From: Paenibacillus timonensis
Lineage (GTDB): Bacteria > Bacillota > Bacilli > Paenibacillales > Paenibacillaceae
Assembly (NCBI RefSeq): GCF_022427145.1
Contig: NZ_JAKSXN010000003.1
Span: forward strand, 62,001 to 126,000
Direction: 5' to 3'
Length of the DNA stretch: 64,000 nt
A program made the position numbers and the translations under genes. Shown here piece by piece: positions 16,474-24,545 of the stretch (position 1 is the stretch's first letter; each line of letters starts with the position of its first letter). The notes beneath the pieces were generated by a model. It saw only the letters and a list, made by a program, of their open reading frames with translations, was not told where the DNA came from and ran no database searches.

Positions 16474-16722
16474 TTAATGTCGCTTCTTTCCCATCATCGG
16501 CATCAAAAGCAGGTGCGACAATGGGCAAATCAGCAGGAGTAAGAATGGAATAATATTATCCGTTGAGCCATTCGCTCGATTAATAAGCAAGACTACTACG
16601 AATAAGACAATGGGCAGAACACAACATAATAACATCATCCAATTTCGTTTTTTGGAATGGTTGGAATGCTCCCTGCCAACACGATCATTCTCATCATGGT
16701 TGTGATTAGCACAGCAATTCAT
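16474..16722 (-). CDS. Small His/Cys-rich two-helix membrane protein
   Basis: 82 residues with AGGAGG before ATG 16722. The N terminus is MNCCANHNHDENDR and GREHSNHSKKR, rich in Cys and His, followed by two membrane helices (CCVLPIVLFVVVLLI and IIPFLLLLICPLSHLLLMPMM). The arrangement suggests a metal-binding head on the membrane surface. The tail CPLSHLLLMPMMGKKRH resembles DUF2933-type small proteins often found near copper genes. It probably shares a transcript with the genes at 16762 and 15015. Confidence 0.7.
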   Translation of the reverse strand: MNCCANHNHDENDRVGREHSNHSKKRNWMMLLCCVLPIVLFVVVLLINRANGSTDNIIPFLLLLICPLSHLLLMPMMGKKRH

Positions 16723-16761
16723 GTTCGTCCCTCCTTACTTATATTTGATACTCGAATCAGT

Positions 16762-16953
16762 TTATTTGGATATATTTTGAATTTCTTGCTTCATTTTCTC
16801 GTTTTGCGCTTTTAGTTCGTTAAGCTGTGCTTGAATCGCCTGGTCATTTGATGAATGGTTCGAATGAGAGCCGTGACCGTGACCTTTCATGCCAAACATC
16901 ATAAATACCATCATTAACGGACAAGCCAACAATAATAGCCAAGTCCAATCCAT
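16762..16953 (-). CDS. DUF2933-like small membrane protein
   Basis: 63 residues with AAGGAGG ahead of ATG 16953. One helix (WLLLLACPLMMVFMMFGM) is followed by KGHGHGSHSNHSS, a His-rich stretch, and a short coiled-coil tail (LNELKAQNEKMKQEI). The CPLMMVFMM core and the His stretch match the DUF2933 type that accompanies copper resistance genes. Exact function is unknown. A direct-repeat motif at 17011-17026 lies 58 bp before its start. Confidence 0.72.
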   Translation of the reverse strand: MDWTWLLLLACPLMMVFMMFGMKGHGHGSHSNHSSNDQAIQAQLNELKAQNEKMKQEIQNISK

Positions 16954-17010
16954 TTTTGTTCCTCCTTTGTAATTTCAATCATTTGATAAGTACATTGTAT
17001 AAAGGGATTG

Positions 17011-17026
17011 TGTAGAAACCGTGTGG
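17011..17026 (-). promoter_or_regulatory. Direct-repeat motif CCACACGGTTTCTACA upstream of the 16953 gene
   Basis: Two CACA/TACA half sites at 11-bp spacing on the minus strand, matching the YCACA-n6-YYACA pattern found at 5926, 20093 and 32115. Apart from this motif and the terminator at 17269, I see nothing convincing in the gene-free stretch 16954-17314. Confidence 0.45.
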
Positions 17027-17268
17027 AAAGAGTGCAATTTCAATGTACTATTAAAATCGCGAATCAACATGATCATCTCCTCCGTGTAATAAAAACTAGT
17101 TGGTATGGAGGGGACATAAGGAAGGATTGGGTATGCGATACTCCAGCCTAAGATGCAACTGACAAGAGTATAAAGCGATACATCCATAAGAGCATCTACT
17201 AAGGTGGCGTAAAAAACAGTCACATCGAAGGAAGCATGTAGATAAAAATTGCTGATTGCGATATTGTT

Positions 17269-17318
17269 CTAAAAAATAGACAAGCCCGTAATCACATACG
17301 GGCTTGTCTATTTTTTAG
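17269..17318. terminator. Long perfect bidirectional terminator after the NlpC/P60 gene
   Basis: A 22-bp perfect stem (17269-17290 with 17297-17318) and a 6-nt loop, rich in A at one foot and T at the other. It includes the stop codon of the 17315 gene. Confidence 0.9.
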
Positions 17319-17788
17319 TGATTATCGTCAATCATTTCAAGATAACTCTGCTTGCTAACTACTCGACGAGCTGTCACATATTTAGTTTTGTAATACTTCT
17401 CGGATAGGTTGCTGATCCGGACGCCCTTACTGCTGGAAGAATGGGCAAATTGATTATTACCTACATAAATGCCTGCGTGGGATATTCCGCGACCGCTGGT
17501 ATTGAAAAATACCAGATCTCCTGGGCGCAAATCCTCTTTAGCTACAGCCTCGCCCTGCTTGGCTTGCGATGCTGAGGTACGCGGCAAATCCAGATTAAAC
17601 TTATTAAACACATACAAAATAAATCCTGAGCAATCAAATCCATCCACTGTTGTTCCGCCATAAAGGTAAGGTGTTCCAACGACTTCATCGATTTCCGCAT
17701 TAAGTTGTACCTGATTAGCAAAGGCACCCGTTGCCGTAGTAGTAGACAACACCATTGCTCCGAGCAGCGACAAAATGACTTTCTTCAG
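17315..17788 (-). CDS. Secreted NlpC/P60 cell-wall endopeptidase under a c-di-AMP riboswitch
   Basis: The catalytic domain shows Cys in GFDCSGFILYVF, His in SHAGIYVGNNQFAHSSS, and a third polar residue nearby, as in C40 peptidases that cut peptide cross-links of peptidoglycan. A full signal peptide (KKVILSLLGAMVLSTTTATGAFA) becomes visible only if reading begins at CTG 17788, 9 bp after AGGGGG. The first TTG or ATG inside would cut that signal short, so CTG is the likely, unusual start, giving 157 residues. The leader carries a ydaO/yuaA riboswitch, a known control of cell-wall enzymes in Gram-positive bacteria. Confidence 0.9.
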   Translation of the reverse strand: MKKVILSLLGAMVLSTTTATGAFANQVQLNAEIDEVVGTPYLYGGTTVDGFDCSGFILYVFNKFNLDLPRTSASQAKQGEAVAKEDLRPGDLVFFNTSGRGISHAGIYVGNNQFAHSSSSKGVRISNLSEKYYKTKYVTARRVVSKQSYLEMIDDNH

Positions 17789-17802
17789 AAACTTGTTCCC
17801 CC

Positions 17803-17922
17803 TTAGATGCCTACGAAGTTAGCTTTAGGGTTCGGGTTAAGGTTCCCCTATATTCTTTTCATTCAAGAATAATTCACCCAAAGATGGTTCCCCCGTTTTC
17901 AGAACGAAATTCGGCAAAATTA
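17803..17922 (-). ncRNA. c-di-AMP (ydaO/yuaA) riboswitch
   Basis: On the minus strand the conserved blocks appear in order: TGCCGAATTTCG, ACGGGGGAACCA, TTTGGGTGAAT, ATAGGGGAACC, ACCCGAACCC and AGCTAACTTCGTAGGCA. TGCC at the 5' end pairs with GGCA at the 3' end as P1. This is the Rfam RF00379 pattern. It sits directly before the ribosome site of the NlpC/P60 gene. In known cases c-di-AMP lowers expression. Confidence 0.92.
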
Positions 17923-18018
17923 GTTAAAATTTTGTAACCATAAATAATGTAGTCGATCAGAGCATATATTGTCAACGCTATTTAAAAATAAAGATAAAAT
18001 TTTGTCTTTTTTACTTCT

Positions 18019-18393
18019 TCACTGCTCTGCCATGTTACGATTTTCCTCACTTCCATCATTTCTTCGGTCAATGCTTAATATATCCGAATCCCTAGACCTG
18101 AATTTTCCGGGCACTAAAAGAACGAAAAAGAAAGAAAATAGTAACAGTATTGTAACAACTGTTTTAACATGTGGATCTTCAATCATCTTAAATCCATAGC
18201 CAGCCATAGACTCTAGAAGTATGGACGGAGCTTTTCCGATGCCTGTACCGAGAAGATAGATAGGGATACGTACTTCTGATATTACACTCATGACTGTAAC
18301 CAGGGCGGAAGGCATATATGGAATAATTCTGGCAATCAAAACCGTTAGAAACTGCCTGAGAGGGCGCATTCGCTGTATACGGAGGAACCACAA
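18019..18393 (-). pseudogene. 3' part of a frameshifted TVP38/TMEM64 (VTT) membrane protein gene
   Basis: The frame carries LRQFLTVLIARIIPYMPSALV and two more helices, the second half of a TVP38/TMEM64-family protein (SNARE-associated or VTT domain). Its first half is in another frame at 18188-18673, and the two overlap by about 200 bp with coding sense switching near 18370-18400. It has no ribosome site, so it is not a separate gene. Confidence 0.75.
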
Positions 18394-18673
18394 CTTTCAT
18401 TGAAAGATACTTCTCCTCTAGTTTGAGTGCCCCTTTTCGGTATAACAAATAGGAAACAATCGCACCGGCCATTTCACCGATCCAAGATACGAAAAAACCT
18501 GGAATCCCCCCAAAAACTAAGACATTAGCCATCGTGAGAAAAACGGACGGGATTACCCCCAGAATGCTGATGACCACATTAAGGATGATGCTAAGGAGGT
18601 ACGCTCCAATCCCCCACCTTGCCAACCATTCCGCAACATTTTCTGCTTGCAACATTGCCAGACTCGCTCCCAA
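18188..18673 (-). pseudogene. 5' part of the frameshifted TVP38/TMEM64 gene
   Basis: Residues 1-85 contain the family core IPSVFLTMANVLVFGGIPGFFVSWIG, split here as IPSVFLTMANVLVFGG and IPGFFVSWIGEMAGAIVSYLL. After LEEKYLSM the frame becomes non-homologous, while the true continuation is in the frame of 18019-18393. The N terminus also seems short: an ATG just upstream (in the piece ATGCGGAAAAAATAA) runs at once into a stop. The gene therefore looks both truncated and frameshifted. It lies after the terminator of the 18761 gene with no clear promoter. Confidence 0.75.
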
Positions 18674-18701
18674 TACTTACGTTATTTTTTCCGCATTATG
18701 C

Positions 18702-18745
18702 AAAAAGGCTGTATGGATCAAATGAAACGATCCTATGCAGCCTTT
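18702..18745 (-). terminator. Terminator of the 18761 lipoprotein gene
   Basis: AAAGGCTGCATAGGATC and GATCCATACAGCC pair on the minus strand, followed by TTTTT. Confidence 0.85.
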
Positions 18746-18760
18746 CACGTTTACTTCAGG

Positions 18761-20020
18761 TTAGTGATTCATCCCGGGCATATCACTCGTAGTACCGTTC
18801 ATTCCGCCCATACTTCCATGATCCATCCCTGATGCCGATACAATCTCCAGCATGGTATCAATTTGCCCCTGGGCTTCGGCAGAAATGGATGCTTGAGCGC
18901 CAATCAGCCAGGCATGGTTATAGGGTCCCTCTGTTGGAGATTTCTTATATTTGGGCTGAACAGACATCACGTAAGACATCACCGAATCCGGCATACTGTC
19001 CTTGGTTGTCCATAGAAGCGGTGCATGCTTGCCCAAGTGAGAAAAAGGGGCACCCGCAATGGCAAGCTTTGGAGTATCCAGATTTACAAACGAAAAGTTA
19101 TGTCCGGGTGTTGTAATTCCCCAACCAAATCCGGTCGCTTTATCCTTATATTGAGCAAAGGCAACAGCGTTTGCATACGGATCACCGCCAGCAATACGTA
19201 CAACTTTGCCATATTGCTTAAGCCTGGTGGCTACATTCTGCGAAATGACAGATTCAGGTCCCAAAATGTAAATGTTAGCTTTCCCATTACGGGTTTTTAA
19301 GGCATCGATTGTTTCCTGAGGGATCTGGTCTTTCTGAACATACAAGAGAGGCTCAGGCATATGAGCGATCCAGTTGATTGCCGGCATCGAATACTCTTGG
19401 CTATCCATCGATCCAATGATGACGGAAGAAGGATTTTCTCCCGCTACTTTTGCGTAATAGGCATCAATTGCTTTGGCAAGAGCCGCAGGGTTATCGGCTG
19501 TAAGTTTGTCCGTTTTGAACCCAAGTTCCTTTACCTGATCCTCAACTTGTTGATCGAAGTTGCCAACCAAAATTACCTGAACTCCTCCGTTACTCTCCAC
19601 GCCTTTCGGCTTTAATCTTTTCATCTCATTTGCGGTGGCCTCGGGAATACCCTCCCGATTGCCGAACAAAATGGGGCCATTGCTTGGATGGTGGATCAAA
19701 TCGGCACTAACGAGGGCATTTTGCCAGTCATCGGCAGATGTAAGGATAATACTGCCCGGGCGGTTATCCTCACTGGTTGCCATCCATAGCGTTCGTGATA
19801 CCGAAACAGCCGCTTCCACGGGATCATCCGCGTTAATCCGCGTCGTATTCTTTGAGGAAATCCATGGAGTCACGACTTTTACTTCGGTAACTGTTGTATT
19901 GCTTGATGCTTGAGTGGGATTTTCCGTTTTGGCCGCATTGTTGTTTCCTGGATTCGTGCAAGCCGATAAAACGAACACCGTAGCTAAAACAGCTACTCCG
20001 ATTTGCATTGATTTCTTCAT
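18761..20020 (-). CDS. Lipoprotein with cell-wall-binding repeat 2-like domains and a Met/His metal-binding tail
   Basis: ATG 20020 follows AGGAGG. A lipoprotein signal ends at LSAC. Residues about 55-330 hold repeats typical of cell-wall-binding repeat 2 proteins: GSIILTSADDWQNALVSA, GPILFGNREGIP, VQVILVGNFDQQVEDQV, ANIYILGPESVISQNV and VVRIAGGDPYANAVAFAQY. The last 25 residues are MDHGSMGGMNGTTSD and MPGMNH, a Met/His tail resembling those of copper-binding proteins such as CopB or CusF partners. It should be tethered to the membrane and contact the wall. A direct repeat at 20093 suggests control by a metal-linked response regulator. Confidence 0.82.
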   Translation of the reverse strand: MKKSMQIGVAVLATVFVLSACTNPGNNNAAKTENPTQASSNTTVTEVKVVTPWISSKNTTRINADDPVEAAVSVSRTLWMATSEDNRPGSIILTSADDWQNALVSADLIHHPSNGPILFGNREGIPEATANEMKRLKPKGVESNGGVQVILVGNFDQQVEDQVKELGFKTDKLTADNPAALAKAIDAYYAKVAGENPSSVIIGSMDSQEYSMPAINWIAHMPEPLLYVQKDQIPQETIDALKTRNGKANIYILGPESVISQNVATRLKQYGKVVRIAGGDPYANAVAFAQYKDKATGFGWGITTPGHNFSFVNLDTPKLAIAGAPFSHLGKHAPLLWTTKDSMPDSVMSYVMSVQPKYKKSPTEGPYNHAWLIGAQASISAEAQGQIDTMLEIVSASGMDHGSMGGMNGTTSDMPGMNH

Positions 20021-20092
20021 AAGCTCCTCCTGAGAATTCTCATTATTTTCTAATTATAGTTACTAAGTGATACCTATTTTAAACAAAAAACT

Positions 20093-20108
20093 TGTGGAAA
20101 GTATGTGG
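20093..20108 (-). promoter_or_regulatory. Direct-repeat motif CCACATACTTTCCACA between divergent genes
   Basis: Two CCACA half sites at 11-bp spacing on the minus strand, 73 bp upstream of the lipoprotein start and 125 bp from the divergent NlpC/P60 gene. It matches the motif at 5926, 17011 and 32115. Confidence 0.45.
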
Positions 20109-20232
20109 TTTTTATGGAGACCCCGTTTAATTATTCACTTTTTCGCTTCCAAATATTACGCCTAAACAAACCCTAAAATCCTGTGTTAGGATGACGACAG
20201 TTTCACAAAAAAACATCAGGAGGAAATTCAGC

Positions 20233-20790
20233 ATGAAGAAATCTTTAGCAATTTTAATGGTATCTGCTTCTCTGGTATTTAGTCCGTTTGGCGCTCCAAC
20301 GACTCATGCATCAAGCGACATTCCTGCACAAGCTAAAGCAACAGTAAGCAGTGTGCGGGAAAATGTCATCGCAAAAGGGATGAAATATTTAGGAACCCCT
20401 TACGAGTTCGGGTCCAGCCGAAGCAACACGAAAACGTTCGACTGTTCCGACTTTGTAAGACAAGCCTATCTGGAAGGAGCAGGAATCAAGCTGCCGTCCA
20501 ACTCAAGAACTCAGGGAGCTTATATCAAGAAAAACGGCACCTATACAACGAACTGGAAAAACCTCAAGCGAGGAGACATTATGTTCTTCATGTCTTACAG
20601 AGGCAGCAAAGCTTCTGACTACAAAGGGGTTAATAAAAGTACTGCCCGCATCACTCATAACGGGATTTATCTTGGAAACGGGAAAATCCTACAAACTTAT
20701 TCCAAGGAATCGGGCGGCGTTCGCATCGATAATATTGAGGGCACGCAATGGGAAAAGCGCTTTCTTTTTGGGGGAAGTGTATTGAAATAG
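20233..20790 (+). CDS. Secreted NlpC/P60 cell-wall endopeptidase
   Basis: ATG 20233 follows AGGAGG 8 bp upstream; a start at 20191 lacks one. The 185-residue protein has a signal peptide ending near THA-SS. The C40 catalytic Cys lies in KTFDCSDFVRQAY and the His in ITHNGIYLGNGKI, with LKRGDIMFF between them as in the family. It shares only the core with the enzyme at 17315 and has no riboswitch in its leader. It diverges from the metal-tailed lipoprotein, so a shared response to envelope stress is possible. Confidence 0.88.
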   Translation: MKKSLAILMVSASLVFSPFGAPTTHASSDIPAQAKATVSSVRENVIAKGMKYLGTPYEFGSSRSNTKTFDCSDFVRQAYLEGAGIKLPSNSRTQGAYIKKNGTYTTNWKNLKRGDIMFFMSYRGSKASDYKGVNKSTARITHNGIYLGNGKILQTYSKESGGVRIDNIEGTQWEKRFLFGGSVLK

Positions 20791-21019
20791 CATAACAAGC
20801 CAGCGAGGCATCATCTTGCTGGCTCGTGCTTCGAATTACATTAAAATTGATTAACCACAGTTTTCATTTTTTTTACTTTTTTTCAATATTTTGATCGAAT
20901 CTTCAGATATCAGTTACCTTTTTCTGCTGATTATACAAGTACGCTTCCGATGCAACACCGCATATCATCACTATTCCACCATGACAGATGCAACTTTAAA
21001 CCGAGAGCCTCCGAGGTGT

Positions 21020-23023
21020 TTACCTCTTGTAAGCTAATAATCGCAGGGCATTAAATACAACTAATAGCGTCGAACCTTCATGAATAAGCACAGCTAATCC
21101 AATGCCCGCAAACCCGAAAATCGTAGCCGGAATAAGAAGTGAAGTAACTCCAAGACTCGCCCACAGGTTTTGCTTAATAATTTTTTTGCTTTTTCGACTC
21201 AGTCCAATGGCAAAGGGAAGATCGCCCAAATTATCGGCCATTAGTGCAATATCCGCCGTTTCCAAGGCGACATCGGAGCCGACAGCGCCCATGGCAATCC
21301 CCACCGTACTTTTGGCCATCGCCGGGGCGTCATTCACCCCATCTCCCACCATAGCTACCTTGCTCTCCTGCTGCTTGAGCCTGTTTATAGATTCCACTTT
21401 ATCCTCCGGAAGCAAACCACCCCAAGCATCCGTTAACCCAATATTTTGGGCCACCGCATCCGCTACCTGCTGATTGTCGCCAGTGATCATAATCATACGC
21501 TTAATCCCGATTTCTTTTAGCCGCGAGATCACGTGCTTGGCCTCTTTCTTCGGGATATCCATCAATCCAATGATACCCAAGAAAGAATTTCCTTTCTTTA
21601 CGATCATCGATGTATTGCCGCCTTCTTCGAGTTTTTTCAGATTTGCAACCAATTCATCGGGAAGTGAAGCGGAAAGTTCTGTTTCAAACAGACTTTTGTT
21701 GCCAATAAACACAGTTTCTCCTTTCCATTCCGCTTTTACGCCTTTGCCGGTCACGGACTGCAGATTTGCGGCCTCCGCCACTCCTTGCACTTTACTCTCG
21801 CCAAGCTTTTCTTGAACCCCCCTTACGACCGCCATAGCAAGCGGATGATCGCTCAACTTCTCCACGGCTGCAGCAGTTAAGAGAAGTTCTTCCGGGTCAA
21901 TATTTCCATAAGGAATCACTTCCGTCAGTTTTGGTTTCCCTTCTGTTAAAGTACCTGTCTTATCGAAAGCGAGAGCTGTAAGCTCACCCAGGTCTTCAAG
22001 CGGTCCTCCGCCTTTGACCAGCACGCCTTCCCGGGCGGCCCTTGCGATGCCGCTAAGTACAGCGCTAGGCGTTGAAATAGCCAAAGCGCAAGGACTCGCC
22101 GCAACAAGCACCGCCATAGCCCTGTAAAAACTGTCCGAAAAACGCTCCTCCACGACCAGAAAAGCCAAGAGCAACAGTCCAACTAAAATTAATACACTGG
22201 GTACAAAATATTTCTCAAACTTATCAGTAAATTGTTGAGTCGGGGACTTTTGGGCCTCCGAATCACTTACGAGTTTGATTACCCGCGCCAAGGTAGAATC
22301 ATTGGCTTCTTTGATCACTCTCACTTCAAGTACGTTCGAACCATTTATTGTACCGGAAAACACCTTGTGCTCAGGAGGTATTTTAGCAACATCCTTGAAA
22401 TCGAAAGGAGGTCCCTCAAAGGGCCGTTTATCAACCGGAACACTCTCACCGGTAATGGGCGCTTGATTAACACTGCTGCTTCCCTTGATCACGACGCCAT
22501 CCGCGGAAATTTTACTGTTGGGTTTGACGATGATGATGTCGCCCACACGCAGCTCCTCAATGGGTACTTCCGCCTGCTGTTCCCCTCTTCTCACGATACC
22601 TGTTTTAGGCGCAAGATCCGCCAGCGCCTTAATGGATTTTCGAGCCTTGTTTATGGCAAAATGCTCCAACGCATGTCCTAAGCTGAATAAAAATAATAGT
22701 AGTGCTCCTTCTGCCCACTCGCCCAGGAATCCCGCACCGATTGCAGCCAAGAGCATCAAAAAGTCGATCTCAAAACCGCCCTTCCTTAATGATTCCAAAG
22801 CTTCTTTTGCCGTAAAAAAACCTCCGAAAAAATAAGCTCCCAAATAAAGGACCAAGCTAATCCAGCCCGAAATATGCTCGATGAAGCCCAATAAGAATCC
22901 AATGCCCAGAAGCACGCCGCATAATATTGAGAAAATCAATTCCGTATTGGCACCAAAAATACCTTGGTTGAAATGCTCGCTCTTATTTTCAGACGATGAA
23001 TTATCATGAGTTGCGGTCTCCAT
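21020..23023 (-). CDS. P1B-4-type heavy-metal ATPase (ZosA/PfeT/CoaT-like)
   Basis: ATG 23023 follows AGGAGG; an upstream reading from 23101 lacks a site. The 667-residue pump has no N-terminal HMA domain. Class marks are SPC in ASPCALAISTPSA (membrane segment 4) and HEGSTLLVVFNALRLL (segment 6), which define P1B-4 enzymes. Catalytic motifs are TGES, the phosphorylated Asp in DKTGTLT, and GDGVNDAPAMA. P1B-4 pumps export Fe(II), Co(II) or Zn(II); PfeT of Bacillus subtilis is an Fe(II) exporter. The N-terminal tail is polar without a His-rich stretch. No repressor gene is adjacent, so its control is unknown. Confidence 0.88.
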   Translation of the reverse strand: METATHDNSSSENKSEHFNQGIFGANTELIFSILCGVLLGIGFLLGFIEHISGWISLVLYLGAYFFGGFFTAKEALESLRKGGFEIDFLMLLAAIGAGFLGEWAEGALLLFLFSLGHALEHFAINKARKSIKALADLAPKTGIVRRGEQQAEVPIEELRVGDIIIVKPNSKISADGVVIKGSSSVNQAPITGESVPVDKRPFEGPPFDFKDVAKIPPEHKVFSGTINGSNVLEVRVIKEANDSTLARVIKLVSDSEAQKSPTQQFTDKFEKYFVPSVLILVGLLLLAFLVVEERFSDSFYRAMAVLVAASPCALAISTPSAVLSGIARAAREGVLVKGGGPLEDLGELTALAFDKTGTLTEGKPKLTEVIPYGNIDPEELLLTAAAVEKLSDHPLAMAVVRGVQEKLGESKVQGVAEAANLQSVTGKGVKAEWKGETVFIGNKSLFETELSASLPDELVANLKKLEEGGNTSMIVKKGNSFLGIIGLMDIPKKEAKHVISRLKEIGIKRMIMITGDNQQVADAVAQNIGLTDAWGGLLPEDKVESINRLKQQESKVAMVGDGVNDAPAMAKSTVGIAMGAVGSDVALETADIALMADNLGDLPFAIGLSRKSKKIIKQNLWASLGVTSLLIPATIFGFAGIGLAVLIHEGSTLLVVFNALRLLAYKR

Positions 23024-23135
23024 AAATTGGCCTCCTAAAGTAAAAACAAAGCAAGATCTCTTATGTTTAAGAAAAGTATGTCCGACAATCCGACGGGCCA
23101 TTCATATGGGAGTTTTACAAGCCCTAAGTAAGAAA

Positions 23136-23171
23136 AAAATCGACCAATTTCACCAGGGAACGGTCGATTTT
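23136..23171 (-). terminator. Hairpin downstream of the M23 hydrolase gene
   Basis: AAAATCGACC pairs with GGTCGATTTT around a 16-nt loop, with A- and T-rich feet. It lies about 100 bp after the 23274 stop and before the P1B-4 gene. Confidence 0.65.
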
Positions 23172-23273
23172 AACGAGTTCTTATTCTAACAAGCGGTTCA
23201 CAAATTCAAAGCAGCATTTTTCTGAAATATTTCTCAAGTACTGAATTTTGCAGAATATTCAATCTATTCAATA

Positions 23274-24482
23274 CTATAGATACCGCATCGGATCTACCGG
23301 TTTGCCGTCAATACGCACCTCAAAATGCAGATGGGGCCCGGTAGAGTTGCCGGTACTGCCGACCTCTGCGATTTTTTGTCCGCGCTTCACCGCTTGTCCC
23401 TTCTCCACCTTGATGCCGTTATTGCGGATATGGGGGTAGAGGGTCCAAAGGTTATCGCCGTGATCTATAACGACCGTATTCCCGTACCCGCTCCACCATT
23501 CGGCGACAATCACGACGCCATCGTCGGCAGCCCGAATTTCAGTACCTTCCTTGGCCGCCATGTCCACGCCGTTGTGTTTCTTGATTTTCCCCGTTATCGG
23601 ATGCACCCGGGTACCGTAATTCGACGATATGCGCGCGCCCGAAACCGGGAATGCCATGGCCCCGCCGCTGCTTTGAAAACTGCCGTTGCTTGAACGCTTG
23701 TACGAATATACTTGCTGCGCTGCCAGCTTATTCTTCTCCTTCTGCAGTGCGGCCCGTTTCGTGGCAAGCTCCACCAGCAGAGCATCCTGCTCTTCCGAAA
23801 TAACCTCCGATTCATCGAGGTCGGAATTATATTTTGCGATCAGTTCCTGCTTTTCCTTCTCTTTTCGTTCCAAAATACTTTTGCGAGATTCGGCGTCGGC
23901 GTAGAGCACCTTTATTTTGGCATAGTCCGCTCCCAATTGCTTCTGCTGTTTTTCGATTGACGCTTTATTCTTTTTGTGCTCCGCCAACAAAACGCGGTCC
24001 TGGTTGACAAGAGCCTGCAGCATGCTGGCGCGCTCCAAAAAGTCCGCGAAGCTGGTCGATGACAGCAGCACGTCCAAGTAAGAAACCGTTCCGTCCGTGT
24101 ACATCAAACGAACCCGGGAGTCAAGCCAATCTTGGCGCTCTTCAATCCGGGCCATCGTTTCATTCAAATTTTCCGAGGTTTGTCGCAGAGCTTCCTCCGT
24201 TTTATCGATATCGGCTGTGATCCGGGTCAGCTCCGTACTCACCGCTTTCATCTCGTTCATGACCTGCTGCAAATATTGCTGGTTTTTGTTCACATAATGC
24301 TGGGCTTCCTGCTTCTGCTGCTCCGCACTTTCCCGCTTCTGCTCGGCTTGTCTAGCCCGCTCCTGCAGCTGTTGCAGCTCCTTGTCAAGCTGGCTGATGC
24401 TATTGGCATTACCGATAAGAGCCGGCTGGGTCAAAAAAGCGGCCAAAGCCGCAAGCGTAGCCCGAACGATCCATTTCTTCAT
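23274..24482 (-). CDS. EnvC/LytM-type peptidoglycan hydrolase (M23) with coiled coil
   Basis: ATG 24482 follows GGGGAAACGAG. The 402-residue protein has a signal peptide ending near GNA-NS, a long coiled coil (residues about 30-250, rich in Gln, Glu, Lys and Arg), and a C-terminal M23 domain. Zinc ligands are visible as HNGVD and HLHFE, and the usual LYGH or LYAH step is replaced by LYPHI, which keeps the His. LytM enzymes cut peptidoglycan peptides, and coiled-coil versions often activate amidases. It lies next to the BlaI/BlaR-like pair and has a BlaI-like operator 26 bp upstream, so it is probably a member of that regulon. Confidence 0.88.
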   Translation of the reverse strand: MKKWIVRATLAALAAFLTQPALIGNANSISQLDKELQQLQERARQAEQKRESAEQQKQEAQHYVNKNQQYLQQVMNEMKAVSTELTRITADIDKTEEALRQTSENLNETMARIEERQDWLDSRVRLMYTDGTVSYLDVLLSSTSFADFLERASMLQALVNQDRVLLAEHKKNKASIEKQQKQLGADYAKIKVLYADAESRKSILERKEKEKQELIAKYNSDLDESEVISEEQDALLVELATKRAALQKEKNKLAAQQVYSYKRSSNGSFQSSGGAMAFPVSGARISSNYGTRVHPITGKIKKHNGVDMAAKEGTEIRAADDGVVIVAEWWSGYGNTVVIDHGDNLWTLYPHIRNNGIKVEKGQAVKRGQKIAEVGSTGNSTGPHLHFEVRIDGKPVDPMRYL

Positions 24483-24507
24483 CTCGTTTCCCCTGTCCCC
24501 AAAATAC

Positions 24508-24522
24508 ACTACAATAGGTAGT
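24508..24522 (-). promoter_or_regulatory. BlaI-like operator upstream of the M23 gene
   Basis: ACTACCTATTGTAGT on the minus strand: 5-bp arms ACTAC/GTAGT around 5 bp, similar to the TACA/TGTA palindromes bound by BlaI and MecI. The same arms recur at 32085-32099. Confidence 0.6.
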
Positions 24523-24545
24523 TTAATTGACAACATAGGCTGCGT

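Noticed and set aside
16975-17223. 82-codon frame on the minus strand upstream of the DUF2933-like gene
   Set aside because: It begins with GTG without a ribosome site, covers the promoter region and the direct-repeat motif, and shows no recognisable family.
20797-20820. AGCCAGC/GCTGGCT hairpin after the 20233 gene as terminator
   Set aside because: The stem is short and there is no T-run, so I do not list it.
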